NCBI GenBank assembly: GCA_023401045.1
Contig: JAEXEM010000267.1
Location: 1-7,268, forward strand
Source: Actinomycetes bacterium
GTDB lineage: Bacteria; Actinomycetota; Actinomycetes; Actinomycetales; Cellulomonadaceae
Direction: 5' to 3'
DNA: 7,268 bases
Both the position numbers and the translations under genes were made by a program. Every line of letters begins with the position of its first letter. Positions within the stretch are counted from its first letter, which is position 1. This document shows, in pieces, positions 1 through 5,760 of the stretch. The notes below the pieces were generated by a model that was given only the letters and a program-made list of their open reading frames with translations, had not been told where the DNA came from and searched no databases.

Positions 1-530
1 GCCCCGAGGCGCCCGACGGGGACGGCGGTGACGAGGACCAGCAGGACCGCGGCGAGCACCGGCAGCGGCGACAGCCGCGAGGTGAAGTCCGGCGGCACGA
101 GGCCGTCGCGCACGAGCATCGGGTCGAGCAGGCGGGCGCCGAAGAGGCCCGCGACCGCCCCGAGCGGTGCCGCGACGAGCGACACCACCCCGACCTCGAG
201 CGTGACGGTGCGCCGGACCTGCGCCGGCGTCGCGCCGACCGCACGCAGCAGGGCGAACTCCCGGCGGCGGCTGCGCAGCGCGAGGCTGACCGTCGAGGCG
301 ACGACCATGACCGCGACGACGAGCAGCGTCCCGGAGTACGACGACGCGAGGGCGACGAGCATGCCCCCGCCCGACGGGTCGGGGCCGCCCGGTGCGGTGA
401 GACCGGACTCGAAGAGGACGCCGGTGACGGCGAGGACCGCCGCGGTGACGGCGAGGACGACGGCGGTGCCGACGAAGGCACCGCGGTGGGCACGGACACC
501 CGTGCGTGCGAGCTGCCACATGGCGGTCAC
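1..530 (-). CDS. FtsX-like ABC transporter permease, N-terminal part (runs off the left edge)
   Basis: This is the membrane subunit of an ABC exporter, encoded directly after its ATPase. About 176 codons are present and the frame stays open to the window edge, so the C-terminal part is missing. Visible order: a short cytoplasmic start, a hydrophobic segment at about residues 18-40, a short Gly/Pro-rich loop, a second segment at 66-85, a basic cytoplasmic stretch (SRRREFALLRAVGATPAQVRR, about 87-107), a third segment at 110-132, and the start of a fourth at about 155-170. The basic stretch ending in an Ala-Val-Gly-Ala motif is the hallmark of FtsX/MacB-type permeases. The loop after segment 1 is only about 25 residues, so there is no large MacB-type extracellular domain at this point. 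I chose the GTG at 530 because it overlaps the ATPase stop (GTGA), with GGAAGG just upstream; ATG at 521 is the alternative. The substrate cannot be told from sequence. Confidence 0.88.
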   Translation of the reverse strand, partial: MTAMWQLARTGVRAHRGAFVGTAVVLAVTAAVLAVTGVLFESGLTAPGGPDPSGGGMLVALASSYSGTLLVVAVMVVASTVSLALRSRRREFALLRAVGATPAQVRRTVTLEVGVVSLVAAPLGAVAGLFGARLLDPMLVRDGLVPPDFTSRLSPLPVLAAVLLVLVTAVPVGRLG

Positions 531-1276
531 CGGTCCTTCCGGAGCAGCCGGGCGGTGACCTGCTCGGCGGTGGGGTGGTCGAGCCGGTCGACGACCAGCC
601 CGTCGGCGAGGACGACGACCTGCTCGGCCGTGGCGGCGACGCCGGCGTCGTGCGTGACGACGACGACGGTCTGCCCGAGCTCGCGAGCGGTCTCCCCGAG
701 GACGTCGAGGACGGCGGCGCCGGTGCGCGAGTCGAGCGCACCGGTCGGCTCGTCGGCGAAGACGACGGCGGGGCGGGTGACGAGCGCCCGGGCGATGGCG
801 ACGCGCTGCGCCTGCCCGCCGGACAGCTCGCCCGGCAGCCGGTCGACGAGCTGCTCGACCCCGAGGAACGCGAGCAGCTGCTGCTCCCACACCTCGTCGA
901 CCTGACGGCCGGCGAGCAGCAGCGGCAGCCGGACGTTCTCGCGGGCGGTGAGGTGGCCGATGAGGTTGTACGCCTGGAAGACGAACCCGACGTGCTCGCG
1001 GCGGAACCTCGTGAGGTCGTCCGGACGCAGCGACGTGAGCTCGCGCCCTCCGACGACGACGCTGCCGCGGCTCGGGGTGTCGAGCCCGGCCGCGACGTTG
1101 AGGAGCGTCGACTTCCCGGACCCGGACTGCCCGACGACGGCCGTGACGGACCCGGCGGGCAGGTCGAGGGAGACCCCGCGCAGCGCGTGGACGGGCTCGC
1201 GGGCGGGGTAGACCTTGTGGACGTCGACGAGGCGGACGGCCGTGCCCGTCGTCTGTCCCGTGGTGAGGGTGGACAT
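527..1276 (-). CDS. ABC transporter ATP-binding protein (MacB/LolD-type exporter ATPase)
   Basis: This is the cytoplasmic ATPase that powers the FtsX-like permease encoded next. At 249 residues it has the usual length for the family and all nucleotide-binding motifs are intact: Walker A GQSGSGKST at 49-57, Q-loop Gln101 in VFQAYNL, signature LSGGQAQR at 151-158, Walker B VVFADE at 171-176, D-loop GALDS at 179-183 and switch His209. The stretch after Walker B (ADEPTGALDS) is typical of the LolD/MacB/FtsE group that pairs with FtsX-fold permeases. The ATG at 1276 follows a GGGGAG ribosome site (1283-1288) six bases away. Its stop overlaps the permease start by four bases, which implies translational coupling. 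An inverted repeat and a promoter-like pair of hexamers lie directly upstream. The family includes exporters of antimicrobial peptides, macrolides and lipoproteins; which of these applies is unknown. Confidence 0.95.
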   Translation of the reverse strand: MSTLTTGQTTGTAVRLVDVHKVYPAREPVHALRGVSLDLPAGSVTAVVGQSGSGKSTLLNVAAGLDTPSRGSVVVGGRELTSLRPDDLTRFRREHVGFVFQAYNLIGHLTARENVRLPLLLAGRQVDEVWEQQLLAFLGVEQLVDRLPGELSGGQAQRVAIARALVTRPAVVFADEPTGALDSRTGAAVLDVLGETARELGQTVVVVTHDAGVAATAEQVVVLADGLVVDRLDHPTAEQVTARLLRKDR

Positions 1277-1291
1277 CGTGCGCTCCCCTGG

Positions 1292-1316
1292 TCGTGGTCG
1301 TTGCTGACGACCACGA
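1292..1316. promoter_or_regulatory. Perfect 10-base inverted repeat, candidate repressor operator of the ABC transporter
   Basis: The arms TCGTGGTCGT (1292-1301) and ACGACCACGA (1307-1316) are exact reverse complements around a five-base spacer. The element lies 16 to 40 bases upstream of the ATPase start, just before its ribosome site. It abuts the predicted -10 and covers the predicted transcription start near 1309. A transcript starting there would lack most of one arm, which favours a protein-bound DNA site over an RNA hairpin. The size and symmetry suit dimeric TetR-, PadR- or MarR-type repressors, but no such gene is in the window. Confidence 0.5.
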
Positions 1317-1345
1317 ACCTAGGGAGCGGGTGGGGTGCCCATCGA
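1316..1345 (-). promoter_or_regulatory. Candidate promoter of the ABC ATPase-permease operon
   Basis: On the minus strand TCGATG (1345-1340) and TAGGTT (1321-1316) are separated by 18 bases. TAGGTT fits the actinobacterial TANNNT -10 pattern, while the -35 matches TTGACA at only three positions. The predicted start near 1309 gives a leader of about 30 bases. The position between the upstream hydrolase stop and the ATPase, next to a perfect inverted repeat, supports the call; the hexamers alone would not. Confidence 0.35.
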
Positions 1346-1401
1346 GCCTCGCAGGACGGTCCCGCGGAGGTTCCATCCTTCGATGCAGGGCGCCCGACGG
1401 G

Positions 1402-2349
1402 TCAGGCGAGCACGAGGTCGGTCCCGTCCGGCTTGAGGTCCGCGAGCGCGACGCGCTGCACCGCGGGGTCCTCGTACGTGTTCCAGTAGTACGTGCTCGT
1501 GCGGGACGAGAACAGCCCGGTGTAGATCGTCCTCTCGAACTGGCCGTCGCCCATCGCCGCGGCGCCGTCGACCATCGCGACCTGCTGGAGGGTGTGGAAC
1601 GCCCGGCTGACGTTCTCCTCCTCGGTGGTCTTCGTCGGGTAGTGGTTGTTGACGTACGCGGCACGCACGAACCGCGACGGCGAGTAGTAGTCGCCGGGGA
1701 TGCCGCGCATGTGCGACCCCGACCCGAACGGTAGGAGGTGGGCCCGGCCGATGGCGGTGTCCTCCGGGTAGTCCGGCGAGGTGTTGAGGTAGTTCCGCAG
1801 GTTCTCGTGGTGCCAGGAGAACCCGGGCTGGTTGGCGAGCACGTCGACGTCGTCGTCGAAGACGTCCATGCCGTCCGCGGTGTACTCGACGACGATCGCA
1901 CGCGTCGCGTCCCCGATGATCCAGTGCAGCAGCGAGCTCGGGTACGTGTCGTTGATGGGGCTGTCGACGATCGCGACGTTCGGCAGCACCTCGGCCACGT
2001 CGTCGACCGTCGCGAACTGGGAGGCCACCCACAACGGGAACTCCCACGCGGCGACGTTGACCGCCCCTTCGACCGGCCCGGTCGCGTACTGCGCGTACCC
2101 GGGGAAGTTCAGCCCGGCGACGGCAAGCCCGGCGTCGTTCCCGGCGTCGAAGTACAGCGGCGTGCCCTCGGCGACGATCCCCATGCCGATGACGGCGTGC
2201 CGGATGCTCGGCACCGCGCCGAACGGCGACTGCGGGAGGAAGCCGGTGGGTGTGACGACGACACGCTCGCCGTAGCCGACCGACCAGTCGAGGTTCCTCG
2301 CGAGGTAGAGGTTGCCCTCACCGTCCGAGAACCGGATACCTGTGCACAT
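1402..2349 (-). CDS. Bile salt hydrolase / choloylglycine hydrolase family enzyme (Ntn hydrolase)
   Basis: This family hydrolyses the amide bond of glycine- or taurine-conjugated bile acids, or of penicillin V and related linear amides. The protein is 315 residues, close to the roughly 316 of bifidobacterial bile salt hydrolases, with no signal peptide, so it is expected in the cytoplasm. It starts MCTGIRFSD, so removal of Met1 exposes the nucleophile Cys2. Other family residues are in place: Arg18 and Asp21 in ARNLDW, Asn81 in AGLNFPGYA, Asn173 in VLANQPGF, and Arg226 in SPSRFVRA. Asn81 corresponds to the Asn82 that, as I recall the family, favours bile salt hydrolases over penicillin V acylases, which carry Tyr. 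The C-terminal MGDGQFERT and TYYWNTY stretches also match bifidobacterial enzymes as I remember them. The ATG at 2349 has AGGGGGG (2355-2361) five bases upstream. The frame stays open upstream, but the Cys2 requirement fixes this start. It appears monocistronic. Substrate choice is inferred, not shown. Confidence 0.93.
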   Translation of the reverse strand: MCTGIRFSDGEGNLYLARNLDWSVGYGERVVVTPTGFLPQSPFGAVPSIRHAVIGMGIVAEGTPLYFDAGNDAGLAVAGLNFPGYAQYATGPVEGAVNVAAWEFPLWVASQFATVDDVAEVLPNVAIVDSPINDTYPSSLLHWIIGDATRAIVVEYTADGMDVFDDDVDVLANQPGFSWHHENLRNYLNTSPDYPEDTAIGRAHLLPFGSGSHMRGIPGDYYSPSRFVRAAYVNNHYPTKTTEEENVSRAFHTLQQVAMVDGAAAMGDGQFERTIYTGLFSSRTSTYYWNTYEDPAVQRVALADLKPDGTDLVLA

Positions 2350-2397
2350 CTGCGCCCCCCTGTCGTCGGCGGGGCCGGACGGCCGCGCCGCCTCTCG

Positions 2398-2403
2398 ATC
2401 ATG
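2398..2403 (-). promoter_or_regulatory. Weak candidate -10 for the bile salt hydrolase gene
   Basis: In the 141-base divergent gap the only AT-containing hexamer on the minus strand is CATGAT, which matches TATAAT at four positions. It would give a leader of about 40 bases before the ATG at 2349. I see no recognisable -35 at normal spacing. The rest of the gap is GC-rich with short CCGGC/GCCGG palindromes that are expected by chance at this composition. Confidence 0.2.
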
Positions 2404-2490
2404 CACCCCGGCCTGCCGGCGCGCGCGGTGCGGCCGGCACCTCGCCGTCTCGACCCGCTCAGCCGCGGGACGCCCGCCGGTCTGCACCGC

Positions 2491-3042
2491 ATGACGACCA
2501 CCGACGCGACCGCCGGCACCGGCCCGGCTCACCCGGGCGAGCTCGACGCGCGCTACTCCTCGCCGGGCGCCGCGCCGCTCGACTGGTCCACGGCGCTCGA
2601 GGCGCTCGTCACCGCCCCCACCCTGTTGCTGTGCACGGTGCGGGCGGACGGCCAGCCGCAGGCGACGCCGCTCATCTCGGTGTGGCTCGACGACGCGCTG
2701 TGGTTCTGCACCGGCGCCCACGAGCAGAAGGCACGCAACCTCGCGCACGCACCGGCCTGCCTGCTCACCGCGGCGGGCGAGCGTCTCGACGTCGTCGTCG
2801 AGGGCGAGGCCGTGCGCGTCCGCGACGAGGACGTGCTGCGCCGGGTCGCCGACGCGTACGTCGAGCGGCACGGCGAGGAGTGGCGGTTCGAGGTCCGCGA
2901 CGAGGCCTTCCGGCAGGACCACCCCGACGCGGCACCCGCCCTCGTCCTGCGCGTCGCACCCCGCACGGTGCGGGCGTTCGTCAAGGGCGAGCCGTACAGC
3001 CAGACGCGGTGGCGGTTCGAGGCGGACAGCACCGCGCACTGA
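2491..3042 (+). CDS. Pyridoxamine 5'-phosphate oxidase-like FMN-binding split-barrel protein
   Basis: The 183-residue protein has the split-barrel fold signature of the pyridoxamine-phosphate-oxidase-like superfamily, whose members bind FMN, F420 or haem and carry out redox reactions. Visible features: beta strand TLLLCTVRADGQPQATPL at about 44-61, then SVWLDDALWFCTG at 63-75, then HEQKARNLAHAPAC, where the Lys/Arg-Asn pair normally contacts the cofactor phosphate. Strands follow at LDVVVEGEAVRV and ALVLRVAPRTVRAF, with a KGEPYSQTRWRF tail typical of the actinobacterial subgroup. It lacks any sign of being the true PdxH, so substrate and cofactor are open. No ribosome site precedes ATG 2491. 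An in-frame ATG at 2401 would add 30 Arg/Pro-rich residues that look like non-coding GC sequence, so I prefer 2491. It is divergent from the bile salt hydrolase gene and convergent with the acetyltransferase. Confidence 0.87.
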   Translation: MTTTDATAGTGPAHPGELDARYSSPGAAPLDWSTALEALVTAPTLLLCTVRADGQPQATPLISVWLDDALWFCTGAHEQKARNLAHAPACLLTAAGERLDVVVEGEAVRVRDEDVLRRVADAYVERHGEEWRFEVRDEAFRQDHPDAAPALVLRVAPRTVRAFVKGEPYSQTRWRFEADSTAH

Positions 3043-3049
3043 GCGTCCG

Positions 3050-3064
3050 CCTGCCCGCGGCAGG
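3050..3064. terminator. Small hairpin in the convergent gap, candidate bidirectional terminator
   Basis: CCTGCC (3050-3055) and GGCAGG (3059-3064) form a perfect six-base stem around CGC. It occupies most of the 22-base gap between two convergent stop codons, so it could end transcripts from both sides. No U tract follows on either strand, so intrinsic termination would be inefficient by the classical model, although U-poor hairpins are often proposed as terminators in actinobacteria. Confidence 0.4.
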
Positions 3065-3667
3065 TCAGACGTCGCCCTCCGGCGTGATCGTCCGCACGAC
3101 CCTGGCCGGGTTGCCCACGGCGACGACGTTCGCGGGCAGGTCCTTGACGACGACCGCGCCCGCGCCGACCACCGTGTTGTCGCCGATCGTCACGCCGGGG
3201 CAGACGATGACACCGCCGCCGAGCCACACGTTGTCGCCGAGCGTGATGGGCTGCGCGGCCTCGAGCTTGTCGCGCCGCGGTTGCGGGTCGACGGGGTGGG
3301 TGGGTGTGAGGAGCTGGACGTTCGGGCCGATCTGGCAGTCCTCGCCGATGGTGACCGTCGCGACGTCGAGGGCCGTGAGGCCGGAGTTGACGAACGTGCG
3401 GGCGCCGACGTGGATGTTCTCGCCGTAGTCCACGGCGAGCGGCGGCCTGATGTACGCGCCCTCGCCGAGGCTGCCGAGCAGGTCGGTGAGCAGGGCACGG
3501 GCCGTCGCGTCCTCGTTGGCGACGACGGCGCGCTGGTAGGCGTCGACGAGGCCGGTGGCGCGCCGGGCGATGCGCTCGCTCTCCGGGTCGTCGTCGATGT
3601 AGAGGTCGCCGGCGAGCATGCGCTCCCGGTTGGTGCGGGGGTCGCCGGCGAAGTGGTCGTGGGGCAT
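3065..3667 (-). CDS. Maltose/galactoside-type O-acetyltransferase (left-handed beta-helix)
   Basis: This 200-residue enzyme should transfer acetyl from acetyl-CoA to a sugar hydroxyl, as do maltose (Maa) and galactoside (LacA) acetyltransferases; the acceptor is unknown. An N-terminal Mac domain is visible (RERMLAGDLYIDDDPE, about 14-29, then helices to about 66). Hexapeptide-repeat coils follow from about 70 to 190, such as IHVGAR, VTIGED, ITLGDN, VTIGDN and VVGAGA. The presumed catalytic His124 lies in LLTPTHPVD, with Asn94 in FVNSG and Trp148 in VWLGGG matching acceptor and CoA-site positions of the family. The end GNPARVVRTI is the usual C-terminus. The ATG at 3667 fits family length; the open frame upstream has no family similarity that I recognise. 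There is no ribosome site, but TACCGT lies exactly six bases before the ATG, suggesting a leaderless transcript. It is divergent from the propeller gene. Confidence 0.93.
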   Translation of the reverse strand: MPHDHFAGDPRTNRERMLAGDLYIDDDPESERIARRATGLVDAYQRAVVANEDATARALLTDLLGSLGEGAYIRPPLAVDYGENIHVGARTFVNSGLTALDVATVTIGEDCQIGPNVQLLTPTHPVDPQPRRDKLEAAQPITLGDNVWLGGGVIVCPGVTIGDNTVVGAGAVVVKDLPANVVAVGNPARVVRTITPEGDV

Positions 3668-3673
3668 ACGCCG

Positions 3674-3679
3674 ACGGTA
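3674..3679 (-). promoter_or_regulatory. Candidate -10 for a leaderless acetyltransferase transcript
   Basis: On the minus strand TACCGT (TANNNT) is followed by exactly six bases and then the ATG at 3667, so the predicted transcription start is the A of the start codon. The lack of a ribosome site upstream of this ATG agrees with leaderless translation. No good -35 is visible at 17 to 19 bases. A second TACCG lies eight bases further upstream. Confidence 0.3.
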
Positions 3680-3724
3680 ACGCGGTAGGTCGACCGTGCT
3701 CTGCGACCCTCCCTCGAGGACCGC

Positions 3725-3753
3725 TGGCCGCCGCACGTCGCGCTCCCTACAGT
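3725..3753 (+). promoter_or_regulatory. Candidate promoter of the secreted propeller gene
   Basis: TGGCCG (3725-3730) and TACAGT (3748-3753) are spaced by 17 bases. TACAGT is a good actinobacterial -10, matching TATAAT at four positions; the -35 is poor. The predicted start near 3760 gives a leader of about 96 bases before the ATG at 3856. Confidence 0.35.
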
Positions 3754-3842
3754 GGCTCCCGCGCCGGTTCGTCCCGATCGTCACGGTGCACCCAGGGGTG
3801 TCGGCGGGGGGCCCGCGCCCGCTGGCACGGACGCCCCCGTCG

Positions 3843-3848
3843 AAGGGG
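3843..3848 (+). promoter_or_regulatory. Ribosome binding site fixing the propeller gene start
   Basis: AAGGGG lies seven bases before ATG 3856, and the signal peptide begins at that ATG. The G run could pair with the C run at 3834-3838, and GGAC (3829-3832) with GTCC (3848-3851), forming a small hairpin over the site. Confidence 0.6.
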
Positions 3849-3855
3849 TCCACCG

Positions 3856-4854
3856 ATGCGCTCCAGCCTGACGACCGTCCTCACCGCCGCCCTGGCCCTC
3901 ACGCTCGCCGGGGCCGTCCCCGCCGCCGCGCACGACACGCGCGGGTCCGAGTGGCACCGTCCCGACCTGCCGACGACCTACCTGCTCGACCCGGTGGGCC
4001 CAGCCGCGGACGACATCTACCCCGAGGGCATCGCCGCCCAGGGGAACGAGTTCTACGTGAGCAGCACCACCGACGGGACGATCTACCGCGGCCGGCTCGA
4101 CCAGCCCACCGCGACGCCGTTCCTGCCCGGCGGCCAGGACGGCCGGGTCGTGGCCGCCGGGCTCAAGGTCGACCGCGGCACGCTGTTCGTCGCCGGCGGC
4201 CCCACCGGGCTGGTGTGGGCGTACGACCTGCGGACCCGCGCGCTCACCGGGTCCTGGCAGGTCGTCCAGGACGGCACCCCGGCGTTCATCAACGACCTCG
4301 CCGTCAGCCCCCGTGGCGACGTCTACGTCACGGACTCCTCGCGTCCCGTGCTCTACCGGATCGACGCCCGCGAGCGCCGCACGACGCAGACCGAGCTGCT
4401 GGAGCCGGTCGTCTCGTTCGAGGGCACGGACTTCACGTTCGACCAGGACATCAACGCCAACGGCATCGTCGTCTCGCGCGACGGCCGCTACGCGGTGGTC
4501 GCCAAGCCCCGCACCGGTGAGCTCTTCCGCGTCGGGCTCAAGGACGGCAGCGTCGTGCGCGTCGACCTCGGCGGCGGCTCGGTCGCCGGCGACGGGCTGC
4601 TGCTCGACGGCCGCACGCTGTACGCGGCCGAGTGGACCGCCGGCCCGCCGCAGTCGGTCGTCAAGGTCGCGCTGAGCCGCGACCTCGCCTCCGGGGCCGT
4701 GGTCTCCCGCACCTCCGACCCGTCCTTCGACGACCCGACGACGATCGCCCGCGCCGGGCGCAGCCTGCTGGCGGTCAACAGCCAGTTCGAGATCCGGTTC
4801 GGCGGCGGCGGGACGCCGGGGCCGTTCACGGTGTCGCGGATCCCCGTGCCGTGA
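3856..4854 (+). CDS. Secreted SMP-30/gluconolactonase-like beta-propeller protein
   Basis: The 332-residue protein begins with a clear Sec signal peptide: Arg2, a hydrophobic core at about 5-20, and a likely cleavage after PAAA at residue 25. The rest reads as repeated blades, with turns such as GNEFYVSSTTDGTIYRG, GTLFVAGG, RGDVYVTDSSRPVLYRID, DGRYAVVAKPRTGELFRV and GRTLYAAEW, as in six-bladed propellers. Four acidic or amide residues sit in the blade positions that hold the divalent metal in SMP-30/gluconolactonases: Glu57 (YPEGIA), Asn146 (FINDLA), Asn202 (NANGIVVS) and Asp246 (GDGLLLD). This suggests a metal-dependent lactonase or esterase outside the cell, but propellers are reused widely and the substrate is unknown. 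No lipobox Cys or membrane anchor is seen. The start is fixed by the ribosome site and the signal peptide. It has its own promoter candidate and overlaps the convergent AraC-type gene by 29 bases. Confidence 0.85.
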   Translation: MRSSLTTVLTAALALTLAGAVPAAAHDTRGSEWHRPDLPTTYLLDPVGPAADDIYPEGIAAQGNEFYVSSTTDGTIYRGRLDQPTATPFLPGGQDGRVVAAGLKVDRGTLFVAGGPTGLVWAYDLRTRALTGSWQVVQDGTPAFINDLAVSPRGDVYVTDSSRPVLYRIDARERRTTQTELLEPVVSFEGTDFTFDQDINANGIVVSRDGRYAVVAKPRTGELFRVGLKDGSVVRVDLGGGSVAGDGLLLDGRTLYAAEWTAGPPQSVVKVALSRDLASGAVVSRTSDPSFDDPTTIARAGRSLLAVNSQFEIRFGGGGTPGPFTVSRIPVP

Positions 4855-5746
4855 CGGGGACGCCCTCGGCGCTGCTCGCGGCGGGCTCGACCGGCAGCCA
4901 GAGCTCGACGGTCGCCGTGCTGAGGTCGTCGGCGCGCTCGAGCACCGCCACGAGCGAGGGGCCCGGGCGCAGCCGCCACGGGTTCGACGGGAACCACTCG
5001 GCAGCGGTGGCCGCCCACACGTCCTGCAGGGTGTCCGGGTAGGGGCCGGCGGCGCGGAAGACGGCCCACGTGCCCTCCTCGACGGTCAGCACGTCGAGGT
5101 CGTCGGGGACGTCGACCCCCTCGGTGACGGCGACGCCGTGCAGGTAGGTGAGCTCGGTGCCCTCCGGAGCGTCCGGCTCGACGTCGTCGGTCACGGCGAG
5201 CAGACCGCGCGGCTCGCCGTCGCCGAGGGCCTTGAGCCGGACGTGCTCCTGAGGGTCGAGCGAGGCGACGTGCTGCTGGATCGCGGGGTTGACCCCGCGG
5301 TGCTGCAGCGGGACACGGGCGGCGTGGCCGGCGAGCCGGAACGCGGGGCGGGTGGTGAGTCGGACGTCCATGGGGTGTGCTCCTTCGACGGTGAGGCGGA
5401 ACCTCAGGAGGGGTTGGGTGCGGAAGGGACCCCCGTCCCGCCGTGCCTGGGCGGGGCCGACGCCGTGGACCGACCGGAACGCCCGGCCGAACGCCTCGGT
5501 GGAGCCGTAGCCGTACCGGACCGCGACGTCGAGCAGGGTGGCCGCACCACCGACGAGGTCGGCGGCGGCGAGCGTCATGCGGCGTCGCCGGACGTACTCC
5601 GACAGCGGCATCCCGGCCAGCGACGAGAACATCCGACGCAGGTGGTACTCGCTCGTCCCCAGCCTCGAGGCCAGTGCGACGACGTCGAGGTCGACGCCGT
5701 GGTCCTCCTCGACGAGGTCGACGAGCCGGTTGAGCCAGGCGATCAC
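4826..5746 (-). CDS. AraC-family regulator with C-terminal GyrI-like effector-binding domain (Rob-like architecture)
   Basis: The 306-residue protein has an N-terminal AraC DNA-binding domain with two helix-turn-helix units, at about 20-43 (VVALASRLGTSEYHLRRMF) and 71-93 (LLDVAVRYGYGSTEAFGRAF). The ending GVGPAQARR is the usual AraC close (GxxPxxxR). A linker leads to a GyrI/AraC effector-binding domain from about 126 to 290, beginning MDVRLTTRPAFRLAGHAARV and ending in a VELWLPV strand, the pattern of Rob, BltR and SbmC-type small-molecule binding domains. The order, DNA binding first and effector domain second, and the length both match Rob (289 residues). It probably senses a hydrophobic or cationic compound; the ligand and targets are unknown. 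GTG 5746 is the start because a near-ideal AAGGAGG (5752-5758) precedes it by five bases. It lies 97 bases after the response regulator, with an inverted repeat in between. Its 3' end overlaps the propeller gene. Confidence 0.93.
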   Translation of the reverse strand: MIAWLNRLVDLVEEDHGVDLDVVALASRLGTSEYHLRRMFSSLAGMPLSEYVRRRRMTLAAADLVGGAATLLDVAVRYGYGSTEAFGRAFRSVHGVGPAQARRDGGPFRTQPLLRFRLTVEGAHPMDVRLTTRPAFRLAGHAARVPLQHRGVNPAIQQHVASLDPQEHVRLKALGDGEPRGLLAVTDDVEPDAPEGTELTYLHGVAVTEGVDVPDDLDVLTVEEGTWAVFRAAGPYPDTLQDVWAATAAEWFPSNPWRLRPGPSLVAVLERADDLSTATVELWLPVEPAASSAEGVPVTARGSATP

Positions 5747-5751
5747 GGGTG

Positions 5752-5758
5752 CCTCCTT
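5752..5758 (-). promoter_or_regulatory. Strong ribosome binding site deciding the GTG start of the AraC-type regulator
   Basis: AAGGAGG is a seven-base match to the anti-Shine-Dalgarno complement, five bases upstream of GTG 5746. It is the strongest ribosome site in the window. It rules out the longer reading upstream, which would run Arg/Pro/Gly-rich sequence through the intergenic gap. Confidence 0.85.
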
Positions 5759-5760
5759 CC

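Noticed and set aside
1340..1385. CATCGA (1340-1345) and TCGATG (1380-1385) as a long-range inverted repeat after the bile salt hydrolase gene
   Set aside because: The arms are six bases, 34 bases apart, and common sequences at this composition; there is no sign of a terminator stem or U tract.
506..1489. Plus-strand open frame across the ABC ATPase gene
   Set aside because: It is the antisense shadow of a gene with every ABC motif intact; its translation is repetitive Asp/Arg/Glu/Gly with no fold signature.
1738..2490. Long plus-strand open frame running antisense to the bile salt hydrolase gene and in frame with the flavin-protein gene
   Set aside because: It is rich in Val, Arg, Asp and Pro with no recognisable domain, and it mirrors the opposite strand codon by codon, as expected in very GC-rich DNA. 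The family similarity begins only after 2491.
2350..3039. Minus-strand extension of the bile salt hydrolase frame by about 230 residues
   Set aside because: The enzyme needs Cys directly after the start Met, and a good ribosome site precedes ATG 2349. The extension is antisense to the flavin protein and looks like low-complexity Arg/Gly/Pro sequence.
3668..3853. N-terminal extension of the acetyltransferase by 62 residues
   Set aside because: The Mac domain normally starts within about 10 to 15 residues of the N-terminus, which ATG 3667 provides. The extension has no family similarity and covers the promoter region of the divergent gene.
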